Shown: positions 61,001 to 63,660 of the stretch, one piece after another
How positions within the stretch are numbered: the stretch's first letter is position 1
Layout: every line of letters begins with the position of its first letter
Assembly: GCA_026419785.1 (NCBI GenBank)
Contig: JAODTK010005782.1
Span: 62,001 to 126,000, forward strand
DNA: 64,000 nt
Reading direction: 5' to 3'
Source of the DNA: Sclerodactyla briareus
Lineage: Eukaryota; Echinodermata; Holothuroidea; Dendrochirotida; Sclerodactylidae
Notes under the pieces: model-generated
What the model saw: the letters and a program-made list of their open reading frames with translations, nothing else
The model's database searches: none
Told to the model about the DNA's origin: nothing
Position numbers and translations under genes: made by a program

Positions 61001-61794
61001 CAGTTGTCAATACTGTAATGCATGATTTTACTTCCGAGCCCTGCCCAATTTTATGGGATAGTGAACCAAAACATTAGAGGCTGTCAACCCATATGGAGCA
61101 TCTTCCATGTCGCATGGAACTAATCTTTCTCCCTATACACACATACAGATAAATAAATACATGGACAAATGCTCAACTCATACCCACTTTTTTGGTCCAG
61201 TATGGGGTAATGTTGAATGTCACATGCAAAAAAGATTCTCCTTGAAACTTGGTTGGTATAGAAAATCTAATAAATGTCTTGTGATAATTGTTGACTATCT
61301 GCCTACTTTCTTAAAATAAGTTCTTACTCACAGTCTGCCAAGAAACAAACCTGAACAATGGTTATGGTCATGTTGTAATGGGAGGCAGATTTGCTAAGTT
61401 GATGAGCTCTGAACTTGAAATCAGGTTGCTAGTATAAATGCCATTGAAAGCCAAGGTATACATATAGAAGGAGTGTGGATGATTGCATACCGCGGACTCG
61501 CGGAGACCGTCTTTATCAGGTTATCAATGTCCAGGGGATTAAGCCACAAGCTGTGTAAGGAGGGGCTTCATTCGTTACAAGACCTGTGTAAACATGATCC
61601 TAATCATGGAACATTTGAGGAAATCTGCAAATTTTGGACTTCCACACCCTGTCACGTAACAATATCATTTAGGAAGTAGGAACCCTGCGATGTCATACCC
61701 TCTTTAGGTTGGATTGATCAATGCTATCAACCATGCTGTTCAGGTCCGAGAGGGACTTTGCAATGTAGATCTTCTTTGCAGTCTGGCCTGGCAT
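15925..61794 (-). CDS. USP8: USP8/UBPY-type ubiquitin-specific protease, whole gene span (multi-exon)
   Basis: The gene has about 17 recognised coding exons; each is listed separately. The domain order equals that of vertebrate USP8: N-terminal MIT, rhodanese-like domain, linker with PxVDRxxKP-type STAM-binding motif, coiled coil, WW-like segment, second VDR motif, C19-family catalytic domain. In that family the enzyme removes ubiquitin from receptors and ESCRT-0 proteins on endosomes. MIT binds ESCRT-III subunits, and the VDR motifs bind the STAM SH3 domain. Seen here: the NLGNTCF cysteine box (29.3 kb), FQGQF, CxxC...CSKCKK zinc-ribbon cysteines, DGGH histidine box and WYKYDD. There is no 300-residue insert in the catalytic domain as in USP4/15/32, which favours USP8. 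Most exons need one or two frame changes, while splice sites are intact, so sequencing indels are likelier than decay. One exon (end of the rhodanese domain) was not located. Confidence 0.88.
16515..16602 (-). CDS. USP8: USP8-like exon: TAYCKS ... WYKYDDTEV
   Basis: An acceptor ccctcag precedes TAYCKSA; after one frame change comes [20 protein letters not shown], then donor AGG|gtgagt. It aligns with human YTAYCKNAARQRWFKFDDHEVSD. The DD pair carries the third catalytic residue position of C19 proteases. One base appears to be missing at the exon start (His-Tyr junction) and another near the CKSA/GNHK junction. Confidence 0.85.
16620..16855 (+). mobile_element. MITE fragment, family A
   Basis: It shares aatttcaatagaaaacaa, gcagggttgtgcaagtatga, ttcattattgcatgatg and the end tatcctgcagttatcctcta with the 7.2 kb copy, same orientation. 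The 5' half is missing. It lies in the intron just upstream (in transcript sense) of the WYKYDD exon. Confidence 0.6.
16860..17780. repeat. TGACC-superfamily repeats with DR1 and octamer words
   Basis: Worn, ~150-180 base units recycle accaagtatgagcc, gaacagttatgtgt, catac and tgacct words. They include an exact TGACCTTTGACCT at 16,995-17,007 and a perfect 20-base palindrome at 17,596-17,615 made of ATTTGCAT and ATGCAAAT. Related in wording to the larger arrays at 50.3-54.8 kb. Confidence 0.55.
18078..18450 (+). mobile_element. tRNA-derived SINE
   Basis: The head cccagtagctcagttggtag has a clear A box (tagctcagttggtaga) but a decayed B box. The body contains tcttgggcaaggcgctttat, and the tail is aagtgctatagagaacgg followed by atta-rich sequence. 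Same architecture as the copy at 2,150-2,522. It sits in a USP8-like intron, antisense to the gene. Confidence 0.8.
18634..18796 (-). CDS. USP8: USP8-like exon: catalytic His box (LDGGH)
   Basis: Acceptor ccttgatag, then [28 protein letters not shown], then [17 protein letters not shown], ending at donor CAT|gtgagt. It matches human RWKQKLQTSVDFPL ... YNLFSVSNHYGGLDGGH. The His codon at 18,634-18,636 is the catalytic histidine by homology. The reading frame is open through nearly the whole exon; one small insertion lies near the start (FTRGEV where FTREGEV-like spacing is expected). Confidence 0.92.
18826..19083 (+). mobile_element. hAT-like MITE (CAGTGGCGTA ... TACGCCACTG)
   Basis: Ends are CAGTGGCGTA and TACGCCACTG, perfect inverted repeats over ten bases and looser beyond. 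The flanking 8-base sequences aaaactat and tcaactgt agree at 5 of 8 positions, compatible with a worn 8-base target duplication. It is 258 bases long, has no coding region, and carries C- and G-rich sub-ends. It lies 30 bases upstream of the acceptor of the His-box exon, in the intron. Confidence 0.75.
19829..19970 (-). CDS. USP8: USP8-like exon: zinc-ribbon CSKCKK and HLK strand
   Basis: A branch-point-like ctaac and acceptor ataacctag precede [16 protein letters not shown], then [10 protein letters not shown]. After one frame change comes [19 protein letters not shown], ending at gtgatg. It aligns with human EEKLTDNNRFYCSHCRARRD ... LKKIEIWKLPPVLLVHLKR. The CxxC is the second half of the USP zinc ribbon. 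An extra A in the final A run probably explains LKK where LKR|F is expected. Confidence 0.85.
20511..21062 (+). mobile_element. MITE, family C
   Basis: TTAA at the left edge, then agctgtgtgtccatgcacgc; right edge gcgtgcatggaaacgggtct. Interior co-linear with 2,764-3,368. It contains a 24-G run at 20,919-20,942. Non-coding; sits in the intron between the zinc-ribbon exons. Confidence 0.65.
21586..21821 (-). CDS. USP8: USP8-like exon: FQGQF and first zinc-ribbon CxxC
   Basis: Acceptor tttcttccttcaag, then [19 protein letters not shown]. After a frame change RNHLILN, then [10 protein letters not shown], and after another [18 protein letters not shown], with donor CTCCAG|gtatgt. Human counterpart: ADNRKRYKEENNDHLDDFKA ... 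ESIIVALFQGQFKSTVQCLTC. The Cys pair is the first half of the zinc ribbon. At least two indels are needed across 236 bases, the density also seen in neighbouring repeats. Confidence 0.88.
22185..22560. repeat. Dispersed repeat, TGACC superfamily (pair with 55,100-55,390)
   Basis: It shares tgtctaccaa/tgtctaccag, aagttttgtg, atgcaaat, acttctggtgacccattttc, aatcaagc and aatgacccc in the same order with 55,100-55,390. Contains octamer ATGCAAAT at 22,243-22,250. Intronic. Confidence 0.55.
22561..24017. other. Intron; no gene or repeat recognised
   Basis: About 1.4 kb of intronic DNA. C-rich runs lie near 23,190-23,222. Short frames at 23,240-23,461 and 23,640-23,849 lack splice context and family resemblance. 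Confidence 0.35.
24018..24450 (+). mobile_element. MITE, family B (TTAAAGGAACAGTCC ... GGACTTTGCCTTTATA)
   Basis: Left TTAAAGGAACAGTCCACCCA and right ggccggactttgccttta are inverted repeats. The interior holds a large palindrome (gatgtcatatctaccaattt against aattggtgagatatgacatc). No coding capacity. TTAA at the left edge suggests the same insertion preference as families A and C. Confidence 0.7.
25484..25615. repeat. GGTCTC/GTCTCG repeat cluster
   Basis: Dense ggtctcggtctcg words with both orientations (gtctcgagac is self-complementary). A second cluster of the same wording lies at 27,586-27,712. The Arg/Ser-rich minus-strand frame is a by-product. Confidence 0.75.
25680..27480. other. Intron; no gene recognised
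   Basis: About 1.8 kb without a supportable exon or clear repeat. A purine-rich, GC-richer patch around 26,860-27,130 gives opposing open frames that resemble no family. Confidence 0.35.
27586..27712. repeat. GGTCTCG repeat cluster, second copy
   Basis: Words cggtctcgg, ggtctcgtctcg, gacaccctctggtctcggtc and ggtctcgaat echo 25,484-25,615, including gacaccctctgg/gacaccctgtgg and a nearby aatcac word. The two clusters therefore belong to one dispersed element rather than being independent simple repeats. Confidence 0.7.
27830..27905 (-). mobile_element. tRNA-like SINE head (minus strand)
   Basis: On the minus strand, ttggcacgattggtagagc (A-box region) is followed by a T-arm ggggtttgattcccc with an intact 4-5 bp stem and a near-consensus B box. 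The acceptor ends do not pair, so it is a tRNA-derived SINE head or a decayed tRNA rather than a functional tRNA gene. It abuts the GGTCTCG cluster. Confidence 0.5.
27951..28159 (-). CDS. USP8: USP8-like exon: [15 protein letters not shown] ... GLHEDLN
   Basis: Acceptor ttctcatccag joins CA|G GAT to give QDNPL, continuing [18 protein letters not shown], then [20 protein letters not shown], and [10 protein letters not shown] before donor CAT|gtgagc. Human: HKGEVAEEFGIIMKALWTGQ, YRYISPKDFKITIG, DSQELLLFLMDGLHEDLN. The Gln-Asp/Ser-Gln-Glu helix region (QQDSQE in the family) is garbled by indels around 28,000. At least three frame changes are needed. Confidence 0.88.
28440..29215. repeat. Worn TGACC-superfamily repeats in intron
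   Basis: Recurring gataagaaagctacacaatt/gttaagaaagctacaaactt, tgacctccgtgac, aaagtattaaagg and gaccagact words with spacing of 150-300 bases. Very degraded; related by wording to the 50-55 kb arrays. Confidence 0.35.
29244..29375 (-). CDS. USP8: USP8-like exon: catalytic Cys box (NLGNTCF)
   Basis: Acceptor ctcatccatccag, then [14 protein letters not shown], and after a frame change [18 protein letters not shown], with donor CA|gtgagt. Human: LTGLRNLGNTCYMNSILQCL ... YFNRNCYQDDIN. The Cys codon at 29,334-29,336 is the catalytic nucleophile by homology. Two or more indels (after TCF and before SNTT). The split CA|G codon fits the next exon exactly, supporting both splice sites. Confidence 0.92.
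29681..29910 (+). CDS. Exon-like segment of unknown gene, plus strand, inside a USP8-like intron
   Basis: An acceptor (ttcttgtatcatggcag) is followed by an open frame [20 protein letters not shown] continuing to AVAYFRGF. After one frame change it reads [20 protein letters not shown] and [11 protein letters not shown], ending at TGA 29,908-29,910. Composition and the acidic C-terminus look like a real protein end, and the frame change fits the local error rate. The family is not recognised, and no upstream plus-strand exon was found. It could be the last exon of a nested gene, a fragment of an old retrocopy, or chance. It lies between the Cys-box exon and the LKRS exon of USP8, antisense. Confidence 0.35.
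31174..31359 (-). CDS. USP8: USP8-like exon: LKRS and VDRSKK motif
   Basis: Acceptor gattctctcag, then AKPRSPSGQ..., TLKRS, and after a frame change [20 protein letters not shown] and RSKKALRQ, with donor CAG|gtaccg. Human: KAKPQIP ... KLKRSYSSPDITQAIQEEE, then PTVNRENKP. This identifies the gene as USP8 rather than another USP, because the block lies outside the catalytic domain. RTVDRSKKA (31,183-31,212) sits where the second STAM-binding motif is in vertebrates but lacks both prolines. Confidence 0.88.
31640..31800. repeat. Short tandem repeat, ~52-base unit ('cgatacgaatggttctgtgg')
   Basis: Three to four units share atacnaatggttctgtggnag and tacaatatgg/tacaataatggc, with ccaccc/caccca before them. 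Confidence 0.7.
31857..31982 (-). CDS. USP8: USP8-like linker exon (42 codons, fully open)
   Basis: Acceptor tttgtttccatcag and donor CAG|gtagga bracket exactly 126 bases with one frame open throughout: [20 protein letters not shown] ... LPRPEQNQ. It is basic and low-complexity, like the poorly conserved stretch between WW segment and LKRS in USP8. The position is right and splice sites are good, but there is no direct sequence match, so assignment rests on context. Confidence 0.6.
32085..32165 (+). repeat. G-rich tract with short telomere-like (TTAGGG) repeats
   Basis: An 18-G run (32,103-32,120) is followed by gttggggttagggtttaggg and ttagggttac, about three to four TTAGGG-type units. It is intronic and too short to be a telomere relic of any size. 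Confidence 0.7.
32240..32420. repeat. TGACC-superfamily repeat fragment
   Basis: Contains cagtgacctcagccgacctt and tgacctgaccccaaaccaat, the junction motif of the 51.8-54.8 kb satellite (gacctcagatgacctttgac, ctgaccccaaaacaat). Confidence 0.6.
32931..33740. repeat. Tandem duplication, copy 1 (810 bases, contains a WW exon)
   Basis: The block from ctgcagatattgtccatcac to ttcattattttc is repeated immediately at 33,741-34,530. Order and wording are the same throughout (ggaacactcgacccc, ggaacagcttaggctaaata, agccgggatt). Differences are mostly one-base indels spread evenly, as expected either of an old duplication plus read error or of one locus assembled twice. Confidence 0.9.
32933..33080 (-). 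CDS. USP8: USP8-like WW exon, copy in duplication unit 1
   Basis: Acceptor catgacccgacag, then a WW-like segment recognisable by comparison with copy 2: (LP)VAG..., tyrosine block YYYS, and a GAGCTGCC run encoding the W-E-L-P part. It is more indel-damaged than copy 2. If both exons are real and spliced, the protein would have two WW-like segments in a row. Confidence 0.5.
33741..33893 (-). CDS. USP8: USP8-like WW exon, copy in duplication unit 2
   Basis: Acceptor cacataccctacag, then [14 protein letters not shown]-like residues, [12 protein letters not shown], and [18 protein letters not shown] in successive frames. It has the WW hallmarks: first Trp after LPxGW, central YYxYIDH, terminal WELP. 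Human USP8 has LPSGWAKFLDPITGTFRYYH here, with a weaker WW. No GT donor follows CTGCAG at 33,741, so the 3' splice border of this exon is unresolved; the duplication joint lies exactly there. Confidence 0.75.
33741..34530. repeat. Tandem duplication, copy 2
   Basis: Co-linear with 32,931-33,740. The copy ends near 34,530 (catgactttccttgattcc), after which the two sequences part. Confidence 0.9.
34690..36720. repeat. Long worn array of TGACC-superfamily units in intron
   Basis: Words such as tgaccaaacttggctcatgt, tgaccaaactgggacacaat, cccatttggtcagcatccat, aacagtcaccct/gtcattggggaca and cacaatggcta recur with spacings near 150-200 bases, interleaved with tgacct. An exact TGACCTTTGACCT lies at 36,501-36,513. 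No exon was recognised, although a coding linker of the USP8-like gene could be hidden here. Confidence 0.5.
36870..37445 (+). repeat. Minisatellite of ggatgggatggatagatgga units
   Basis: About 575 bases of near-pure ggatgg/gatagatg repeats. Long Ser/His/Pro/Ile-rich minus-strand frames of around 200 residues span it and are artefacts of the repeat. Confidence 0.92.
37501..37735. repeat. Tandem duplication, unit ~117 bases
   Basis: tagatggatggatatagata, then aggcttagctggtttgag/aggtcgtagtggttgagc, then taaattgcatctctacctac and aaacagc occur twice (starts about 37,514 and 37,631). The unit begins with a fragment of the neighbouring ggatgg minisatellite, so it probably formed from it. Confidence 0.85.
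37740..38900. other. Intron; no exon or repeat recognised
   Basis: It includes a purine-rich patch (37,970-38,070: gtaggagaaagtagg words) resembling the agtaggaggaaa patches inside the WW duplication at 33,530-33,590 and 34,318-34,375. No coding signal. Confidence 0.35.
38904..39112 (-). CDS. USP8: USP8-like exon: coiled coil
   Basis: Acceptor tgacacattttttcag precedes SKEQEEL, then in shifted frames [45 protein letters not shown], with donor AAA|gtaaac. Glu/Lys/Leu-rich heptads as in the human block EEKARIHAETALLMEKNKQE. GC-rich against AT-rich flanks. At least three indels in 209 bases. Position between the rhodanese linker and WW exon agrees with USP8. Confidence 0.8.
39472..39548 (-). 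CDS. USP8: Candidate USP8-like exon: [16 protein letters not shown]
   Basis: Acceptor ccccattcctaccag and an open frame [20 protein letters not shown] then LKSIR. It would sit just N-terminal to the coiled coil, where human USP8 has LTDEEKARIHAETALLMEKN. There is no convincing GT donor after AATAAG (ggattgtac follows), so the right limit is approximate. Confidence 0.45.
40212..40764 (-). CDS. USP8: USP8-like long linker exon with STAM-binding-type motif
   Basis: Acceptor catccattccag; donor AAGAG|gtaagc. Content in successive frames: [20 protein letters not shown] (human SISLDFTYPSLEEP), [51 protein letters not shown], then RHPTVDR plus, one base shifted, [19 protein letters not shown], and finally [15 protein letters not shown]. 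The PTVDRxxKP-like motif (40,322-40,351) matches PxVDRxxKP, the STAM SH3 ligand, and occupies the place of human PQIDRTKKP. Largest exon of the gene, 553 bases, with four or more indels. Confidence 0.85.
41830..42120. repeat. TGACC-superfamily repeat with octamer
   Basis: Contains tatgcaaattagacacactg (octamer at 41,865-41,872), accagtgagctcaaatcta, tgacctttgaaatttccatg, and a following aagtgatcggctaagtctct. Same flavour as 22,185-22,560 and 55,100-55,390. Confidence 0.4.
42450..43170. repeat. Diverged relatives of the 305-base satellite
   Basis: Contains tttgacctcacacaagaatg, catgtactcatcatgggaaa, catacatacataagggctcc, ccacacaggtgtgggtgac, tcctgtacttctcataggaa and gatcaatgttctaga, in the order of the dimeric unit at 51.8-54.8 kb (cataccaagtatgag, ccaggtggggtc; then cctgtactccccatagaaag). 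Confidence 0.6.
43882..44039 (-). CDS. USP8: USP8-like exon: second part of rhodanese-like domain
   Basis: Acceptor tgttcatcacag; donor CAAG|gtttaa. Reads ATAKSIERL, then one base shifted [13 protein letters not shown], and after further shifts [20 protein letters not shown]. Human: [53 protein letters not shown]. The match is clear despite at least three indels. The following exon (LEGGYENWLL in human) could not be found between 40,764 and 43,882. Confidence 0.85.
44807..44962 (-). CDS. USP8: USP8-like exon: start of rhodanese-like domain
   Basis: Acceptor gtccttttcatgtag; donor CAGG|gtaagc. Frame [25 protein letters not shown], then one base shifted [20 protein letters not shown] and PGDNQSR. 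Human: [40 protein letters not shown]. In vertebrate USP8 this domain is catalytically inactive and binds the E3 ligase NRDP1; whether that holds here is inference. Confidence 0.87.
45600..46680. repeat. Tandem pair of a ~590-base repeat ('ccttaaataagcacatttat')
   Basis: The unit begins taaataagcacatttattca (about 45,615 and 46,205), then gaccacccgacagaggtc, cacacacatgcaggtcaaca, ctctccatgtgatacatcca, gaccccttgtaactaccaaa. Copies are close to identical in places, with a distant pair at 55,590-56,320. Inside each unit a ~170-base sub-repeat (ttttgacccctaagtgac ... ctctccatgtgat) is itself doubled. Confidence 0.88.
46681..47300. repeat. TGACC-superfamily repeats with octamer
   Basis: Two or three worn units share cctcagtgatcttgatg/cttcagtgatttcaacg/cctccagtgacctcacc and tgaataaattcatc/tgaataaatttatc. 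Octamer ATGCAAAT at 47,007-47,014. Confidence 0.5.
47930..48060. repeat. GACTCGG repeat cluster
   Basis: Words ggactcggactcgaag, gactgggactcggtcag and gagtctggacgcaag resemble the cluster at 49,058-49,165. Part of an open 170-residue minus-strand frame (47,636-48,148) that looks like a by-product. Confidence 0.65.
48150..49057. other. Intron; no exon recognised
   Basis: AT-rich, without coding or repeat structure I can support. It lies between the two GACTCGG clusters, about 1 kb apart. Confidence 0.35.
49058..49165. repeat. GACTCGG repeat cluster
   Basis: ggactcggacactgtgactc and cggactcggacactgatgac recur within about 100 bases. Compare the GTCTCG clusters at 25.5 and 27.6 kb, which are the same style of element with a different core word. 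Confidence 0.75.
49533..49698 (-). CDS. USP8: USP8-like exon: end of MIT domain and following helix
   Basis: Acceptor gttgcactctccccag; donor GGAGG|gtagta. The clear part is [13 protein letters not shown] followed, one frame over, by [18 protein letters not shown]. Human: SLKLRYEEAEVRKKLEEKDR. The upstream part (human GNIKKAVEEAERLSE) is only weakly visible (ISIT). Placement between the MIT exon at 60.6 kb and the rhodanese exons is right. Confidence 0.65.
50330..51130. repeat. Dimeric tandem repeat, half-units ~145 bases
   Basis: Two alternating half-units. One has gaccaagtttcatgaccacc with tttgaactg (about 50,407, 50,704 and 50,965); the other has accaactatcatgat with caattcaatctgtggagga (about 50,549 and 50,838). 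Each is separated by aatgacccctagatgacctt, and exact TGACCTTTGACCT motifs lie at 50,491-50,503 and 51,045-51,057. The period of the pair is about 290 bases. Confidence 0.8.
51680..54840. repeat. Satellite array, ~305-base dimeric unit, about ten copies
   Basis: The anchor ccaggtggggtcgagttatc recurs near 51,948, 52,236, 52,540, 52,842, 53,150, 53,283, 53,580, 53,884, 54,195, 54,505 and 54,813; the spacing is about 300 except one short unit at 53,150-53,283. Each unit has two related halves: gggttcatgtactcatcatg ... cataccaagtatgagctt, and gggttcctgtactccccata ... acaccaaatttgaacctgat. Both halves end in atcgtgttcacaag. Copies differ by very many single-base indels. Confidence 0.92.
55100..55390. 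repeat. Dispersed repeat, pair with 22,185-22,560
   Basis: Ordered words tgtctaccag, aagttttgtgg, ttatgcaaattag, caacttctggtgacccattt, aatcaagcaattt and aacccctagtgac. Octamer at 55,152-55,159. Confidence 0.55.
55440..55505. repeat. Poly-C / CCCCA tract
   Basis: Runs of 8-12 C separated by A or T over about 60 bases; a low-complexity tract prone to length error. Confidence 0.85.
55590..56320. repeat. Distant copy of the 45.6-46.7 kb repeat
   Basis: Contains accacatgaccacccgacag, cacacacatgcaggtcaaac, ctccatgtgattacatccac, gtccgatcgaagcgggatgg, ccataaagc, aggtctatcacata and ccttaaataagcacatttat, in the same order as 45,600-46,320. It starts a second unit at 56,166 that breaks off near 56,310. 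About 10 kb separates the two loci, both in the same intron region. Confidence 0.85.
56321..57852. other. Intron; no exon or repeat recognised
   Basis: About 1.5 kb of AT-rich DNA with stops in all frames. ATGCAAAT at 56,351-56,358 is probably a remnant of the adjoining repeat. Confidence 0.35.
57853..58577 (-). mobile_element. hAT-like non-autonomous element with perfect 8-base target duplication
   Basis: The element is flanked by ATTGAAAG at 57,845-57,852 and ATTGAAAG at 58,578-58,585, a perfect 8-base target-site duplication. Ends: caagggtggcaccagcgg on the left; ctggcgccaccactg on the right, i.e. CAGTGGTGGCGCCAG on the minus strand. Sub-terminal G/C-rich blocks (ccccccctcattgggga and gttggggaacttggcccccc) are also inverted. 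Interior ~725 bases with ttttcggcgcgcttcgcacg and no transposase. Eight-base duplication plus CAGTGG ends is the hAT signature. Confidence 0.85.
58586..60409. other. Intron; no exon recognised, weak old repeats
   Basis: Contains catgcacaatcacaatagct / catgcacaatcataatagct words at 58,940 and 59,220 (two worn units, about 280 bases apart) and a gatggatggat patch near 58,890. No coding signal. Confidence 0.4.
60412..60480 (-). mobile_element. SINE body fragment
   Basis: On the minus strand, gtccttgggcaaggcacttc matches the body word of the SINEs at 2.2 and 18.1 kb (tcttgggcaaggcgctttat). No head or tail preserved. Confidence 0.4.
60615..60749 (-). CDS. USP8: USP8-like exon: MIT domain core
   Basis: Acceptor ttgttcttccattcag; donor CAG|gtagat. 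After a one-base gap near the start (SAVK), the frame is open: [20 protein letters not shown], then [18 protein letters not shown]. Human: SALKIFKTAEECRLDRDEER, AYVLYMKYVTVYN. The helix-turn-helix pattern and DEERAY are diagnostic of the USP8 MIT domain, which binds ESCRT-III tails. The preceding exon ends on a codon border, consistent with this one. Confidence 0.92.
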
Positions 61795-61815
61795 GATGGT
61801 TGTTACTGGAGCACT
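61699..61815 (-). CDS. USP8: USP8-like first coding exon (start codon 61,792-61,794)
   Basis: The ATG opens [20 protein letters not shown] then [12 protein letters not shown], exactly 32 codons, before donor AGG|gtatga. Human begins MPAVASVPKELYLSSSLKDL. The start is chosen because the aligned human start has the same length before the ELYLxxSLxDLN motif. Twenty-one bases of 5' UTR precede it, after an acceptor ttccctttacag, so at least one upstream non-coding exon must exist. No frame error in this exon. Confidence 0.93.
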
Positions 61816-62011
61816 CTGTAAAGGGAATTCTTCAGTTAATTACCCGGTATTCACAGCATTCACATATCAACTGCATCTGTTCAATAAAAATGAAATAGTT
61901 CCTGCACTTACATGACAACAGGTTAATTAACAACCATTGAACAGAGTGGTTTGCTTCCAAGAATAGCTACTATCCCTACAAAAGACCATGCGATCACCGT
62001 AAGTATCTCAC

Positions 62012-62150
62012 CTCAACTGGCTGCGCGATCGCTGGTTTTTAAACCAGAAATTACATGCCTTTTTCACTGCGCACCTTCTAAGCTAATGGATAGGTTAAAA
62101 CCTCCTCCACCAGCGATGCATTGTCGATTATTCAACTGATAAACCCTTAG
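62012..62150 (-). other. Possible non-coding first exon of the USP8-like gene
   Basis: On the minus strand a good donor, TTGAG|gtgagata, lies at 62,012-62,011, about 200 bases upstream of the acceptor of the first coding exon. The 5' limit is not visible. No TATA box or CpG-rich promoter was seen. Context only. Confidence 0.3.
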
Positions 62151-63090
62151 GCTTTAACAACAAGGCATACAGCAATATGTCGCAAAACATAAGCAATTGC
62201 ACCCTGCTTTGATTGCAGTTGTAGTCTGTGTATTGTGTTAGCAAACTTGTGTCATTTATAATTGTTTAGCAGAAGTCTAATGTACACAATCACAATATAG
62301 TTCCTATATTTTAGACAAAGTCTATTTCGACCTCCCTATCCCTCCTACCCTTCCTCCCAAGTTATGCCAAAGTTCTGGAGCAGATGGACACTGGGTAAAA
62401 TAAGTAATATTTTGGGGACTAGGTCAACTTACAAATAAACGTTACAAGTCCCTGGGGACCTGTGTGATACAGCGTACAGGGCCACAGGCAGGCTAGATTA
62501 GGCGGCATTAGGGTAATATGATGAGAGGGTTTACTTTGTTCACTCAATGACTATCACTAGACTACTGGTTGTGAATCTAACCAGACACGTGACTTAGTGT
62601 GACTTAGTGTGCGTTGAGGTTGGGGCAGGGCCCGGTTCAGTGTGAATTATGTAATACAGTGTAGGCATACGGAAAATGGAGGGAGGAGGGACGACCAAAC
62701 AAAGGAGAGCAACGTTCCATAAAATGATCCATAAAGAGGATGGCATCGACCTGGATAGATACACTGAACCTAAGATGAGCAGCAACTAGACGATCAATTC
62801 TGAAATTTGAGTCTCCACCATAGTCCCACCCTAGCACTACAGTCATACTTCACAATCAGTGGACTCTGGAATGCAATTCCGAAGAACCCAGTAGGATATC
62901 AAATCTATGTGTTATTAGAGACCGGCTCATGGCCTGCGACCAACTACATAGACGAAAACCACGAAAAGCCTTCGGTCTCGCCTAGAAGTCAAGACCTCCA
63001 GTTATATCCCTAGCGTACATTTTCGGATGGTGAAACACGAAGAGGCTACAACAGTAAGGTACGAATATGTTAGCACTGACTGGGGACTGC
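62151..63090. other. Upstream flank; no gene seen
   Basis: About 0.9 kb upstream of the USP8-like gene. No exon, repeat or promoter element can be supported. Overlapping short minus-strand frames at 62,594-62,846 lack family resemblance. Confidence 0.35.
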
Positions 63091-63094
63091 CCGA

Positions 63095-63485
63095 TGTTCT
63101 AAGGCCTTTTATTCATAAGGCCTTTTGTTCATTAGGTCCATTATTCATAATGTGCAATTTTCGGAAAAAAGGGTCGTTTATTCATAATGACCAAAAAAGG
63201 TTCGTAATTCATAATAAAAAAGGGGTCTTTGTTCATATGGTCCGATTTCATAATGACCAAAGAGGCCCCATTTTTCATAATTATCAAAAGGGTCTGTTAT
63301 TCATACAAGCACAAAGGCGATATTGATACTAGTACAAAAGTCCATAATTTCATAATGACGAAAAGGGTCCGTAATTCATAAAAACGAAAGGGGAACGTTA
63401 TTCATAATAGCAAAAGAGGTCCGTTATTCATACCCTCAACATAAGGCCCTTTACTCATAATATGCAGGTCCATTATTCATTAGTG
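63095..63485. repeat. Minisatellite of ~30-base 'ggtccgttattcataatgac' units
   Basis: About a dozen worn units with the shared core ttattcataa, followed by tgaccaaaa or tagcaaaag and preceded by ggtccg/gggtc. AT-rich with a regular purine-rich spacer. Confidence 0.85.
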
Positions 63486-63660
63486 TTCAAACGATATCGT
63501 TATCGGTATCGGCCCTGAAAAAACAAAAAGAGAGAAAAAAACAAAAAAACATTAAAAAAACAAAAAAAAAACGATTATGGCATAATCGGAATCGGTATCG
63601 AATTGTAAATTACTCATCTCGTTCCGATCAACTAATACCGATTACCCATAACACTGGGCA
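63486..63660. repeat. Inverted 'atcggtatcgg' words around an A-rich spacer
   Basis: cgatatcgttatcggtatcg (63,492) and ggcataatcggaatcggtat plus attaccc around an A-rich block with aaaacaaaa words. Looks like a small dispersed element of the same kind as the GTCTCG and GACTCGG clusters. Confidence 0.4.

Noticed and set aside
15925-61794. The USP8-like locus as a pseudogene
   Set aside because: Introns and splice sites are retained, phases match across introns, catalytic Cys and His boxes are present, and the indel density is similar in non-coding repeats.
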